This document shows, piece after piece, positions 22,783 to 33,689 of a stretch of DNA of 64,000 bases. The translations under genes and the position numbers were made by a program. How positions within the stretch are numbered: the stretch's first letter is position 1; each line of letters starts with the position of its first letter. Origin of the DNA: Strigamia acuminata (Eukaryota > Arthropoda > Chilopoda > Geophilomorpha > Linotaeniidae); contig OX442319.1 in NCBI GenBank assembly GCA_949358305.1, positions 8,246,001 to 8,310,000 of the forward strand. The letters run 5' to 3'. The notes under the pieces were generated by a model. It saw only the letters and a program-made list of their open reading frames with translations, did not search any database and was not told where the DNA came from.

Positions 22783-25488
22783 GTACTGCAAATACATTTT
22801 TCTCATATCAGCATGTCACTAACACTCCGCCATAAATCATATTCTAATTAAAAACGTAAAATCTCCGCCTTAATACGACCAAAGGCTTCCCTGCATTACG
22901 CGCATTGACAATTGACAAAAGCTTCACTGCAGTGTCAATTGTTTTTCTAGTTTTTCGCGTCGAGTGACAAAAACGAGTCAAACGTGTCGACGACGACATT
23001 GTAAACACGTTTATAATTTATAATTAATCGCATTTGATGTTTGTAATGTTTTATTCGGTGCGGATTGCGACTAATGCGCGTTATTTATCGAATTGTTAAC
23101 ACCAGCCACAGACAAACAACGGTGTTGTTTTATGCTCGTGCTGAACAGAGCAATGACGTGGCACGTCCCGAAATAACAGCCAGGACGAAGAATGTGCGGC
23201 TATTTTAGGCAGTCTTGGCTCGTTACAGAATTAAAGAGAAATTACAAAACACTGGCTTTTGTTTACCGCGGTTATCTAACGCGAAACAGAAGGAAAAAAG
23301 CATCCGAAATGTCATTTTTTTGTATTTTTTCGTATTGTATCGCAATAATTGCGTGTGAAAACGTTTGAGATGTGTTTGTTGACGCCCACGTGAGACCTAA
23401 AAAAAGGGAAACGAGATATATCGAAGCTGACAAGCCTATATATGGCCCGACGGAGCGTCTAGTGCGCTAGTCTGCGTCTGTTTGTCGTGATTTGCGTGCG
23501 ATTTTTCCTTCTCGTTGCATTTCCCTCTAGAATGGCGAATCGCGGACCGACGTACGGATTAAGCGCGTCAATCGCCAACAAGGTGCGGTGTGTTTTCACT
23601 TTGTACAGCTTTAAATAATGGGCCAAATTGGATTTTATATGACCTGTCAATCAAAATCCGTCTTGATTAGCCGGATCTCGTTATTTGGTGCCGTGAGTAA
23701 ACAAAAAACGGGAGTAAACGGTAATTTATTCGGACCCGTTTTGTGTTTCGTTACAAATCACCGTTGCGTGTCTAAAAATAGCGTTTGTGGGCATTATTGC
23801 GTTATTGCCCGAGCTGGAGGAAATTTTTTGAGATTTTTGGTAAAGAAGATTTTTATGTAAGGGGTTAAGAGGCAAGGCCAAGGTGGGCGGCTTCCCTGAT
23901 TGGACTCGCGCCACCGTCGTCGTGTTTCTAAATAAGGAAGACGAGTTTCGTTGTCGAGATAAACGGAAAAGGAGAGTTAAACTTAACTCTAGCGGTTGCA
24001 TACCTAAACTGTACTCAGTTTAAACGTACTCGAGTTGTGATTATCACTTATGTCGTACCGTATGGCTTACCGCGGTCCGGAATACGGATTGAGCGCCGAG
24101 ATTTCTCGTAAGGTACGCGGTGGACGGTGGATGACCGTCAAATTGGTCAAATAATTGGGGATTTTGGTTTTTTTGGTTTTGTTTTTGGTTGAATTGATTT
24201 GTTTTGTTTTAGATCGCTGGTAAACGCGACCCACAGTCCGAGCAAGAAGTGCTGGAGTGGATTGAGACGATAACCGGGGAAAGGCTTCCCAATGCGCCGT
24301 ATGAGGAAGTGCTCAAGGACGGGATCGTGTTATGCAAGTATGGGTTGTGTTGTTTGGTTTTGTTTGTTTTTTTTGGTTTTGTTGAGGTTTGGGTTTGGTT
24401 TTTTTTTGTTTTGGTAGGCTTATGAATAAACTTGTGCCTGGAAGCATCCCAAAATGGAACACCGGTGGAGGTCAATTCAAGTTGATGGAAAACATTAACA
24501 AATTCCAGGAGATGTGCAAAGCGTATGGAGTTCCGGAGATCGATGTGTTCCAAACGGTTGATTTGTGGGAGAGACGGAATATTCCTCAGGTTACCCAGTG
24601 CATCTTTGCACTTGGCCGCACGGTTGGTTTTTTTTAATTTTGATTTTTTTGTCCATTTTTCCATTTTTATAAATTTTGATTTTTCATTTTTTTCACTTTT
24701 ATAAATTTTGATTTTTCATTTTTTCCACTTTTATCAATTTCGATTGTTTTTTTTCACTTTTTCATTTTTATCAATTTTGATTTTTCATTTTTTCAACTTT
24801 TCAATTTTTATCAATTTTGATTTTTCATTTTTTCCACTTTTATCAATTTTGATTTTTCATTATTCTCTACTTTTAAAATCTTGTTTTAAAATTTACAAAA
24901 ATTTTCTTTTTGATGTTTGTCATTTTTTCACTTTCAAAATTGTAATTTTTCATTTTTTCACTTTCAAAATTGTAATTTTTCATTTTTTCACTTTCAAAAT
25001 TGTAATTTTTCATTTTTTCACTTTCAAAATTGTAATTTTTCATTTTTTCACTTCAAAATTGAAATTTTTCATTTTTTCACTTTCAAAATTGTAATTTTTC
25101 ATTTTTTCACTTTCAAAATTGTAATTTTTCATTTTTCACTATTTTTAAAATTTAAATTTCATCAATTATTTAATGTCCCACTTTTCTAAAACTTAAATTT
25201 CAACAATTATTTAATTTTTCACTTTTCTAAAATTTAAATTTTATCAATTATTTAATTTTGTCACGTTTTGATTAACAATTTTTCCCTTTTATCATTTCCA
25301 CACTAAAGGCACAACACCACCCCGAATACAAAGGCCCCGTCCTCGGCCCCAAAATGTCCGACGAAAACAAGCGTAATTTCTCCGAAGAGCAGATGCGTGC
25401 GGGCGAAGGAATTATCAACCTGCAATACGGCACCAACAAGGGCGCCAACCAAGCTGGTCTTAGTTTTGGCAACACGAGACACATGTAA
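22732..25488 (+). CDS. Mp20: Muscle protein 20 / transgelin-calponin family, three alternative first exons
   Basis: This is an actin-associated muscle protein with one calponin-homology domain and one calponin repeat. Common exons are 24213-24337, 24418-24622 and 25309-25488 (stop TAA at 25486-25488). Three first exons could splice to them in the same phase: 22732-22782 (MSTHGPQYGLSAQVAGK), 23532-23582 (MANRGPTYGLSASIANK) and 24050-24112 (ending RGPEYGLSAEISRK). Isoforms are 186, 186 and 190 aa, matching insect Mp20/Chd64 proteins (about 184-188). The CH domain spans about residues 20-125. The calponin repeat core GIINLQYGTNKGANQAG is near the C-terminus. Poly(A) signals AATAAA lie near 25855 and 25897. 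Family assignment is firm; use of all three first exons is inferred from sequence only. Confidence 0.93.
23437..23443 (+). promoter_or_regulatory. TATA box of calponin promoter 2
   Basis: TATATAT, within cctatatatggc, lies 95 bases upstream of the ATG of first exon B (23532). Spacing to a start site near 23468 would be normal for an arthropod TATA promoter. Confidence 0.6.
23532..23582 (+). other. Calponin alternative first coding exon B
   Basis: It encodes 17 residues with the same GP-YGLSA core and phase-0 GTGCGG donor as exon A. It lies 800 bp downstream of exon A with its own TATA box. Confidence 0.88.
23929..23935 (+). promoter_or_regulatory. TATA-like box of calponin promoter 3
   Basis: TAAATAA lies 121 bases upstream of the ATG of first exon C (24050). 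An inverted CCAAT (attgg) sits about 30 bases further upstream. Confidence 0.45.
24050..24112 (+). other. Calponin alternative first coding exon C
   Basis: It encodes 21 residues, four more than A or B at the N-terminus, then the common RGPEYGLSAEISRK pattern and a phase-0 GTACGC donor. An internal in-frame ATG (24062) would give a 17-residue form aligned with A and B. Confidence 0.88.
24650..25145. repeat. Minisatellite in calponin intron 3
   Basis: It starts as irregular ttttgatttttcattttttc units. It settles at 24915-25135 into seven or more units of about 31 bp built on ttttcactttcaaaattgta and atttttcat. Confidence 0.9.
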
Positions 25489-26110
25489 ACACGTTACACC
25501 ATATTGTAACGTCACTACAACTTATTATATCATCTTTAAGTTAATGTTTGAATTAACTATAGCCATGTATCAAGCATCATGATGATATATATCAATGCAT
25601 ACAATAATTTAACGATGATAAAATTAAAAACGGAAATGATCGACAATTTCTACTATAGGTTTATAAAATTAATTTAGTGCATTAACTTATTAATTCTAAT
25701 TTGGCCGAAAAAATATTAATTTTCATTCTCAATCATTGGTTATATTTATTTTAATTTCTAACAGCTTGATTTATTATTTAGCAAGTTACGTTCAGTTAAT
25801 TTTTTCTTCATTTTTGAGTTGATTCCCGCATCTTCGGTGCTGGGATGAAATTATAAATAAAGATTAAGGGCAGCTGGTTTCTGTAGCACTCAAATGCAAT
25901 AAATAGTTTTTACCAAACGTATCGACCAAAATCATTATCTTCTTACGTAAAAACATTTTTATAAATTAATTTTATACATTAAATTACAATATTTCAATAA
26001 ATAAATAAATAAATATAAACACGTTGAACACTTAGCGACAAATTTGTCGTTGCGGCAATTAGCAAAACATGAAAACTTTTAACGTTAAACAAATATATTT
26101 TCGACAAATA
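25489..26110. other. Calponin 3' UTR and intergenic DNA
   Basis: It contains two AATAAA signals (near 25855 and 25897) that could end the calponin transcript, then AT-rich sequence with aaataaataaata near 25995. No further gene is visible before the inverted-repeat element at 26111. Confidence 0.6.
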
Positions 26111-26715
26111 CCGGGTGGCCCAAATAATTAAGAGATTCAAAATTGGGACAAAAATTGATTAAAAACGCAAATACCGTATTTTACCAAATAAGAGCCGCGG
26201 CTCTTATTGAAAACTGCCACTTTGAGCTGCGGCTACAATTCGAGGGCGACTCTTATTCGGTAAAATACGGTATCTCAAGAACGAAAGCTCGGATCATCAA
26301 AAACTAAACACCAAACAAAAGGGTGTTCAATCATTTCGTCGCCGGAATTGACGACGAAATGAGGGTGTATTTCAGCGTTGGCAAATGTTTGTTTCTTTTT
26401 CTTGTATGGTCAATTCGGCGCCGATGGTTTTGTCGCCGGTCATTTCGTCGCCTATTGGTTATTTCGAAATGACCGGCAACGAAAGGAGCGGCGACAAAAT
26501 GACCCACCAAAAAAATTATTTAAAAAAAAGATTTTTGAGCACTAAGACTACGAAACCATCGGCGACGAAATGACCCGACCTCAACGAAAGAGCGGAAAAA
26601 ACTGCAGCAGAAACGTTAATTAAACAACACTGCCCACAGCTAATAATTAATATATAAAATATATTTATTTGAGACGCTCTTATATTGTCGAGCCAGTTTT
26701 ATTTGGGCCACCCGG
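26111..26715. mobile_element. Composite inverted-repeat element, ccgggtggccc termini
   Basis: Both ends are perfect inverted copies of ccgggtggcccaaataa, each flanked by TA. The 605-bp interior carries a second complete element (26174-26270). It also carries several copies, in both orientations, of an atttcgtcgcc motif between about 26330 and 26575. No transposase ORF is present. Confidence 0.85.
26174..26270. mobile_element. Nested 97-bp MITE, ccgta family
   Basis: The termini ccgtattttaccaaataaga and, in reverse, ccgtattttaccgaataaga match at all but one position and are flanked by TA. It sits inside the 26111-26715 element, so it inserted later. The first bases (ccgta) and TA flanks recall the 36465-36763 element. 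Confidence 0.85.
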
Positions 26716-26787
26716 TATAAAAAAATATAAGTTTACGCGTCTCGTACTTGCTGAAAACTAATTTTATTAGTTTTTTTTCCGGAATGT

Positions 26788-28423
26788 TCACGACGGAAAT
26801 GAGCTTTTATTCAGAATTAATTCTTCCGTCAACCCATTAGCGTGCAACTTATCCAAAAAGATCCGCTCGGCTCGTTTGCGGGCAGCCATCTAATACAGAA
26901 ATTGATATCCGGTTAGCAACTCCTCGTTTATTTAAAATGCTATTTTAAATTACACTTGTTTGTTGTTCCATTAATAGTGGCCTACTGGCCACTCGCTCGA
27001 TTATCTCGTTCAATTCCTGCTGATAGTTATAGTCAACAAACCGGGATTTAACGGCGGCCCTAATTAAAATAAAATTTTTATACATAAAAATTAAAAAAAT
27101 CAATAAAATTAAGTTAAAAAAAATTTATTTTTCTCATCCAAGCTTTATTTTTGCATAAATGCATTTTTCTCACATAAAAAGTCGATTTATGTGCAATTTT
27201 TGTCTAAAAATACATTTTTCAATCCCTCGGTCCGTTTACGGTTTACGGTATGTACATTTTTTAACCTTTTCCTTTTAAGTCGTTCCTCGTCCGTTTCGTA
27301 ATCCCTTTCTGCCGCAATTTTCGCGCTCACACACCTACGCAAGGCAGTTTTCCAGACCCAGTTTTTATTATCCTCCTCATTTCTCCTCGCAATTTGTTTG
27401 CTTAAATAAAAACAAATAAATCCATTACTTAATCCGTCACATTTAGTCGGTTAAAAAGAATTACTTGCTATTCTCAACGCGCAACTTGGCAGCCAAATTC
27501 AATTTCGGCGGACCAATCTGACTACAAACAGATTTATTGCCGCTCGACGCGCAACCCAACCGCGTCCGAGGCGCCGTGAAGGGCCACCGGTTCTCCTTCA
27601 ACCCGACTTCGTCTTTCCGCACAACTTTCCGACACAAACTCGTGTGCAGCGCGAAAGGCTCGCAAACCGTCGTCGTCTTAGTCGGCAATTTATTCAGCGC
27701 TTTCTTCTCCAACCGCGAATGAATCTTGACGAAATCAGGCGGATCCAATTTCCTCTTGGGCAGACTGCTTTGATTCGCCGACCACTGGACGAACCAATTC
27801 CAGTGGCCGGAAGCGCCAGATATGACTGCACGGATATTACGCAGAGTGAAATCGGTCTTCAAGGTCTTGTTCCGACTATATTTAGTCGTCCTGTGCTGCG
27901 TTTGGGTCAGATCTGGCATGGATTTTGCGTGGAAAAGTTTGTTCACTTCCTCCCTGTAATAGAAATCGAACGGTTCTTGCAGCGCGAGTGTTACTTGGCG
28001 GCATTGCTGTTTGCGCAGTTTTCTGCGCACTTCGTCCTTGCGCAGCATGTCGGCGTAGATGGGGAAGAAGGTCGTGGGCGGGACGGGGTTTGCTCGGAAT
28101 GTTTTGCGGCTTTCGGAGTCCTGTGTGTGTTTGGTTCGTTCTAATTCGTCTTGGACGCGTTTGCACGGTTTGGATTTGTCGGACGTGTGGTCGCGGAGGG
28201 TCATTTTGAAGGGTTTTGGCACGGTGAGTCTGAGACGCCAGTTTTGTGCGGTTTTGTCTGTGTTTTCGTAGATTATTGGGTCGGGCCATTCGGTGGTTTT
28301 TATTGGTTCGTTTGGCGCGTGGAGTGGAGTCGGTCTGGAGGTTTTGAATGGCGGATAGAGCGCGGCGACGGCCGAAACTGTCTCGTAGTTTTCAATGGAT
28401 TGCTTCATTGTGTTTGGAATGGA
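26788..28423 (-). CDS. FAM161: FAM161-like centrosomal/ciliary protein
   Basis: Exons are 27465-28423 (ATG at 28408), 27266-27400, 26954-27059 and 26788-26889 (stop at 26788-26790), giving 428 aa in one frame. Exon 1 contains the FAM161 (UPF0564) signature: FRANPVPPTTFFPIYADML followed within about 30 residues by LQEPFDFYYRE. The later exons are basic, helical and Lys/Arg-rich as in the family C-terminus. Vertebrate FAM161A is a microtubule-binding protein of the centriole and connecting cilium. An AG acceptor at 28424 directly upstream of the ATG suggests a 5' exon further up, which could extend the N-terminus. A minus-strand AATAAA lies at 26763-26768. Confidence 0.8.
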
Positions 28424-28688
28424 CTGAAATTTGGAAAATGAATTAAAATAAGCAATGCAAACGAGTTATATATACAGTGATACCGAGAGATATGATTGTG
28501 GTCATCGATCTGTGATTGTGGATGCTTCAGTTCGTCTGCGTGTGCGCACCGTATTCTTGCCCTAGCGGCCGAGGTGTTAAAACGACATTTGGCGGGAGAT
28601 TTGAATTGTTTGATTGGTGTGAAATCGATGATAAAACGTTTTGGTGGCGTCAAACATGTCTTTTGGACGTATGTGAATATTTTATCTG
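28424..28688. promoter_or_regulatory. Divergent intergenic region between FAM161-like (-) and unknown gene (+)
   Basis: The two start codons are about 340 bp apart, head to head. The right side has a clear TATA/initiator pair (28689-28723). The left promoter is not resolved and may include a 5' UTR exon of the FAM161-like gene. Confidence 0.5.
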
Positions 28689-28723
28689 TATATAAGTCGC
28701 GTTTTATTAGTTATTTATCAGTT
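28689..28723 (+). promoter_or_regulatory. TATA box plus TCAGTT initiator
   Basis: TATATAAG at 28689-28696 is followed by TCAGTT at 28718-28723. The initiator A at 28720 is 31 bases after the first T of the TATA box, the usual arthropod spacing. This predicts a 5' UTR of about 28 bases before the ATG at 28748. Confidence 0.8.
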
Positions 28724-28747
28724 GTTTGTGGGTCTGTTACATTTGAA

Positions 28748-29191
28748 ATGTCTTGTGTTGATATTTGGGCTTTCGCTAGTGAGAATGGAATTTCATTGCC
28801 GGTGCAGGAATGTTTAAAGGCGGCGGGGTACGAGAGTTTTGAAGGAATTTCGAGCATCGAAAGTGTGAAAAATATAGAAAAGTATATCCGAGAGATTTTC
28901 GATTTGTTTAATGCGAATGAACAGACAGTTATTTACGGAAGATATGTGAAAAAGCCGGAAAGTTTTCGGTTTGCGCCGGGTCAGATTGAACAATTGGAAC
29001 GATTTGTGGGTGTTTGTAAAAGGCGAGTTGATCGTCGTGAAAAGGGGATGTGGCAAAAGAGGAAAAGGGACACAAGAAATGTACTGGTACCGGTTAAAGA
29101 TGAGAGACGGGGAAAAGATATTAATTTCAACGGTAATGTTATTCATTTTCGGACTGCAGCGAGCGGTTCGATTGGTTGTACAAGGTTTTAG
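28748..29191 (+). CDS. Single-exon gene for an unrecognised 147-aa protein
   Basis: The ORF runs from ATG 28748 to TAG 29189-29191. I chose this start because it follows the TATA/TCAGTT pair; upstream in-frame codons would lie before the predicted transcription start. The product starts MSCVDIWAFASENGISLP, has an acidic middle and a strongly basic C-terminal half (KRR, RREKGMWQKRKRD), so it may be nuclear. No membrane segment or signal peptide is visible. Overlapping AATAAA signals at 29266-29275 end the unit about 75 bases after the stop. I do not recognise a family. A retrocopy or a young gene is possible. Confidence 0.65.
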   Translation: MSCVDIWAFASENGISLPVQECLKAAGYESFEGISSIESVKNIEKYIREIFDLFNANEQTVIYGRYVKKPESFRFAPGQIEQLERFVGVCKRRVDRREKGMWQKRKRDTRNVLVPVKDERRGKDINFNGNVIHFRTAASGSIGCTRF

Positions 29192-29718
29192 GTCAGCCAT
29201 TTAACGAGATTATTTCAAATTTTCTGGTAGAAAATGTTGTTTTTTGTTTTTAAATGTAGTAAATGAATAAATAAAGTTTTGAATTCCAAATAATAGTGTT
29301 TAGTTGTACTGATTCTTAGTGCAGAAAAAATTGATCAACGATATATCCATTTCATTCAATTATGAAATAAATCCATAATAAATTGCATAGATTTGCAAAT
29401 TTTAGCGAATTTCATTAAATTTTACGAATTTTTATACAATTTCTTATGGATTTGTATTTCTATGCATTTTTTAAAATTGAATTTCATGAATATTTTTCAT
29501 TTCATAAATTTTCATGGATTTTCTTTGAATTTCAAGGACCAGTTACTATGTGCAAAATAAAAATACTTCTGTTTTAACAATTTTAGTTTGCCTACATGTA
29601 TTTTAGTTAGTGTCTTTACCAATTTTAGTTTAATATGAAAAATAGGACAGAAAATGATCTCATTTTTGCTTTAAAATTGAAGTAAAACACAAAATATTTT
29701 AATTTTTTAATGTAGCTT
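29192..29718. other. AT-rich intergenic stretch
   Basis: After the poly(A) signals the sequence is AT-rich with loosely repeated aatttc / attttacgaattt words (about 29390-29530). No coding or structured feature is convincing. Confidence 0.5.
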
Positions 29719-29956
29719 TTGCTAGATTTATGTTTTATATACATTCTAGATGCAACACACATAATTTATACTTCCACCACAATCGATTTGACATTTCCTG
29801 ACGTAATTTCACCAACCACACAAACACGTCATCGCAGCAGCCATTACAAAACCGGGACCAACCCTAATCGCGCTGCTTCGTTGTCTCTAAAGAACCAACA
29901 AATCACCCACAAAACCACCCTCAACCATCGACCCATCTCTCACACAACCACCAGCG

Positions 29957-30017
29957 GTAAGTTCCAAATCCAAACCAACAAAAAAAAAAACAAATCCAAA
30001 ACATTTAATTCCAACAG
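29957..30017 (+). other. Predicted 61-bp intron in the 5' UTR
   Basis: The donor gcg|gtaagt at 29957 and acceptor ccaacag at 30011-30017 flank an A-rich stretch. The next exon carries the ATG at 30024. It is inferred from splice-site quality only. Confidence 0.55.
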
Positions 30018-30023
30018 CTAACG

Positions 30024-30932
30024 ATGGATTTCGACGACCGCGATCGATACGACGACGCTCCACCCAGTCACCGAGTCACCTGTCCCCACTGCCGCGGCAG
30101 CGGCGTCATCCTCAAGAGCAAACTGTCGTCGGGCCAAATCCGAAAAATCGAATTGGACGAAGCGGGGGGCGAAGGCGCCAAACCCCGGCCCCTCCTCGAC
30201 TTCCCCCCAACATCCACCCAAACCAAACCCTCGGCCGTCACCAAAGAAATGATCTTGTATCAAAAAACCGATACAATCAGCCCCCCGGCCCGCAAAGAAG
30301 CCTTCAATCCGCGCCGCAGCGCCCCCTACTTCGACAGAGGCCCCGCGAAGCAGGGCAAGATGCCCGACTACTTGAAAAACGACCCGGGACCGTCCAGAAG
30401 CGACCTGGACTACTTCCGAAGATCGGATTACGCCGACTGGAAAGACACGTACGCGGCCGGAGACGGCGACGAATGGGCCGGCAACGGCGGCCATTGGCGG
30501 AGCGGCGGAGGGCAGACCTGGCGGGACCCGTTGGACAAGTTCGACGACTCGCCGGTCTACGATGAGGAGTTTGGGAAGAAGAAGAGGAAGAGGAAGAAGG
30601 CCGGAAGAAGGCCGGACAACTTCGGCGGCGATGAGTGGGGCGTGGGTCCGGGTCCGGGCCCCGGCGCGGGCCCCGGCGCGGGCCCTGGACCGGGGAATTT
30701 CCCGCCGCCGTACGCGCGCCAGCCCAGATCACTGATGAGTGATCAGGTGAACCCGCCAATGCCGTTGCAACGCCCGGTGCCGCCACCGGCGGCTTTCAAC
30801 ATGCACCAGGGACCGCGGAAGCGATCGCGAGGTCCGAATTTCGGTAACATGCCGGCAAGAGACGACGGAGATGAGTTATCCGACGTGGATATCTTCTCTT
30901 TGGGTGTTCTCTATGGCAATTACATGAAGTAA
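30024..30932 (+). CDS. Unrecognised disordered protein with a CPHC knuckle and basic stretch
   Basis: The 302-aa product is markedly more GC-rich than its surroundings. After an acidic start (MDFDDRDRYDDAPP) comes VTCPHCRGSGVI, a single CxxCxGxG half-knuckle like one repeat of a DnaJ zinc centre; no partner cysteines follow, so zinc binding is uncertain. Residues about 184-196 are KKKRKRKKAGRR, a probable nuclear localisation signal. A GPGPGPGAGPG run lies near residue 209. The C-terminus is acidic then hydrophobic (SDVDIFSLGVLYGNYMK). The composition suggests an intrinsically disordered nuclear protein. A poly(A) signal AATAAA lies at 31074-31079. I cannot name the family. Confidence 0.7.
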   Translation: MDFDDRDRYDDAPPSHRVTCPHCRGSGVILKSKLSSGQIRKIELDEAGGEGAKPRPLLDFPPTSTQTKPSAVTKEMILYQKTDTISPPARKEAFNPRRSAPYFDRGPAKQGKMPDYLKNDPGPSRSDLDYFRRSDYADWKDTYAAGDGDEWAGNGGHWRSGGGQTWRDPLDKFDDSPVYDEEFGKKKRKRKKAGRRPDNFGGDEWGVGPGPGPGAGPGAGPGPGNFPPPYARQPRSLMSDQVNPPMPLQRPVPPPAAFNMHQGPRKRSRGPNFGNMPARDDGDELSDVDIFSLGVLYGNYMK

Positions 30933-31079
30933 TCACCATTGAGGATTTTTTTTTTAAGTATTTTATTCATTTTTTTTATTATATATATTTTTTTGGTTGG
31001 TCCATCGAGTTGTGATGGACTTTACGAGCATATTTGTGTACGTGCGTAATATTAGTTGGTAGACCCCTCGGCAAATAAA

Positions 31080-31905
31080 TATGAAGTTGACGAGAAGCCG
31101 ATTGTTTTGTGTTGCGGAGTCAGCGATTTTTTAGCGGAAACCCGAAACCAAATGAGAGTTTAGCTCGGTTTGTGTTGCAATTAATTACGCCTTGAGTTCC
31201 GTGTGTTGGCAATATTATCGGGGTCGGTAAATTCATACCTGGCACCTGAATTTCTTAGCCGGGATTTGTAAAATAGACTTGTGTTCGATGTTTGATTAGA
31301 AACGGCGAGCTGAGCGGGGAATTTGGTTGAATTTGTGCTCGGTTTCGCTGTGGTTGAAACCGAGACGATTCGAGAACCTTATTCGTGCTTTAAACGTTTT
31401 TAATTGATTAGAATGTTACAAATAAGTGATTTTTGTCTTGCCAAGAAGTAATTTATTATTATTATAATTTTTTTTATATTCCCAAAGTTCTGGATTTGAC
31501 CCTGGGTCAAGCAGAAGGCAGTTGGGTTAAACTAATTCGTTTGAATTTGGTTTAACTGGCGTTGTTTTTGGGAAGTTGAGTATTTGGTTTGGGAATATAC
31601 GCTGTTTAAAAAATCGCTGGCTTCTTTGTTGATCCTCTACGTTGCAGAAGGAAAATTGGCTTTCAATTTCCTTCGCGTCTACTTTTTCATCTTTTCTTCT
31701 CAAGTTTAATGATTGGATTTTCCAGTGACCCACAGAAGCACAAACATTGACATAATGATGGACATGGTTGACGTGGGAATAGCCGAGTATTCAGTTGAAT
31801 ATTCAAAAATAATTATCTACACGTTTATATTTATTTTATTCCCAGAATTGCCGCGTCTCATCGATGCACCGAGTTTTGTGTGTCCGAAATACACGGTCTG
31901 TGGTC
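31080..31905. other. Intergenic, no gene seen
   Basis: Only short frames without splice or promoter support occur here. Unlike most gaps in this window it holds no tandem array. Confidence 0.5.
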
Positions 31906-32396
31906 ACTGGAGAGGAATTCTTTGGCGCGGAATATTCGTTCATGTCCCATTGATGTCCTAGAGCGGGAATTCAGCAATTATGAAAAATTCATAACTGAAG
32001 AATGGCGCGTGCTATTCAAGACGTCTAAACGAGTGCATAGAAAAATCAGTTTAAACATCGGCTCCCTGTTTAGTTTGACCTAGTTTGACCGTAATTAACC
32101 ATATCTGCATCGTGTTCGTTCGAACCAGACGGTTTCCACTTGCTTCACGTAATTTACAAACGAACGGTCGGTCCGATTGGTGTTGGCGGTGTAAACTACT
32201 CCGATGTAATATCTCGAGAAATTTGGTGGTCTTTGCCAATCCCAGATCGGTCCACCACACCTGCAATTCAGTTCCTCCTCGTGAGAGTTTATTACCAATT
32301 TATTATCAATTTATTATCAATTTATTGTCAATTGTAGAACCTGATTGAAGCTATTTACAATTTCACGATTTTTCCGTCAAAGAATTCCTCTCCAGT
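31906..32396. repeat. 19-bp inverted repeats about 450 bp apart
   Basis: actggagaggaattctttg at 31906-31924 is the exact reverse complement of 32378-32396. No target-site duplication is evident, so it may be an old element or a local inverted duplication. The interior includes three copies of a tatcaatttat word near 32290-32335. Confidence 0.6.
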
Positions 32397-33141
32397 AATA
32401 ACGGCCCGACGCAAATACGACGGGAAAATGTTCTGAAAACGTCATTATTCCAGTCACTCGACGTGTAATTCCTGTCTGCGTGTATGTCTCGATTTTATTG
32501 TTTTGCATGAAGCCACTTGAAGATCATTATAGTGGGCAATCACAAATACATGTTTAACTTGTAGTTAAACAAGTTTTGTTGTTTAAATGTTGAGCTCATG
32601 TTCACTGCGACTGAAAACAGACTAAATCGGTCGCCATTTTTGAAGTTAGACCGAGACAAAGCGGTTTTAATATGTTGTTTAAAATGCTTTTTAGTCCTAA
32701 ACTACTTTGATAGTATGTTAAATAAATACCTATAGCTAGTTCATTGGCCAAAATGTTGCTTGGGAGCTAAACATGAACTGAAAAGGGGCCTCTAAGTGAG
32801 TGCCCACTGTGCCCATATTATAATGTGCTAAGGTGAAAACAGTTTATAAGGATTATAGAATTTAATCGTAAATCATTTGTATAATCTGTTTCAGCATTGA
32901 ATGAATTTGTTGCGTGTAAACACAGGTTTCAGTAACAGATTCCTTTGATGTAAACTTTCTCAACATGTAAATGTAGTAATTTTGTTTACATGCCAGATTG
33001 TTTATATTCAAAATACTGTACGCTTGTATTTAAAATGGAAGCTGAAGGTTAGAAGTACATTCAAAGTTTCAGCCCATATTTTTCTTGTGTTTTGTAATTG
33101 TACAAAAACCAACCACAAATCATGGTCTAAAACTACAAATA

Positions 33142-33366
33142 CTATGTTTACATGCACGGAATATTTCGAGTGCACAACTGTCACGTAAACGGGGATGACA
33201 AGGATTATTCGAGTAGTGAATAATCCCTCGCAGAAGGTTGTTTAATTCGAGTGAACCCGAATTATTTTTATTGCGAATGCGAAAGTGATCACGAATTATT
33301 TTCTGCATGTAAACGCAACAATTCGATTTTTTCACCACTCGAATTATTCGGTGCATGTAAACATAG
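33142..33366. mobile_element. 225-bp MITE with ctatgtttacatgcac termini
   Basis: The left end ctatgtttacatgcacggaa and the reverse of the right end ctatgtttacatgcaccgaa match over about 31 bases with two to three differences, flanked by TA on both sides. Related fragments (tgtttacatgc, catgtaaac) at 32880-33000 suggest an older neighbouring copy. Confidence 0.85.
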
Positions 33367-33394
33367 TAATAGAAACAAAAAAAAACTGCTATGG

Positions 33395-33504
33395 GTTAGG
33401 CCTATGCGAATATGAATGCGGTATATCACAAATTGCGCTACGAATATGCGATGAACAAATTCAAAAATCGCTGTGCGATATATCGCAATATCGCATAAGC
33501 CTAA
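33395..33504. repeat. Foldback sequence with ttaggcctatgcga arms
   Basis: The arms ttaggcctatgcga and (reverse) ttaggcttatgcga enclose about 80 bp that also contains cgatatatcgcaatatcgc palindromes. It may be another small inverted-repeat element, but without clear flanking duplication. Confidence 0.5.
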
Positions 33505-33689
33505 TGGGTATTCATGTTGAACATGAACAACTTCTGGAAATGGAAGAAACAGCCATTGGGATCTCTAGGCTTTTCGCAGGCCACGCATGTTATTCAAGTA
33601 TGTATCAAATCTTTCATATTTTATTACAAGTAAATTCTATCTTCAAAAATATTTTACTGTAATTGTGGATTATTACGCTTAAATTCACA

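Noticed and set aside
30304-30786. Antisense 160-codon ORF
   Set aside because: It is the shadow of the GC-rich unknown gene; its Arg/Ser/Pro composition is the usual by-product of reading GC-rich coding DNA backwards.
32095-32298. Minus-strand frame (GPIWDWQRPPNF...) in the 31.9-32.4 kb inverted repeat
   Set aside because: No start, splice site or family likeness; overlapping frames on both strands are of similar length.
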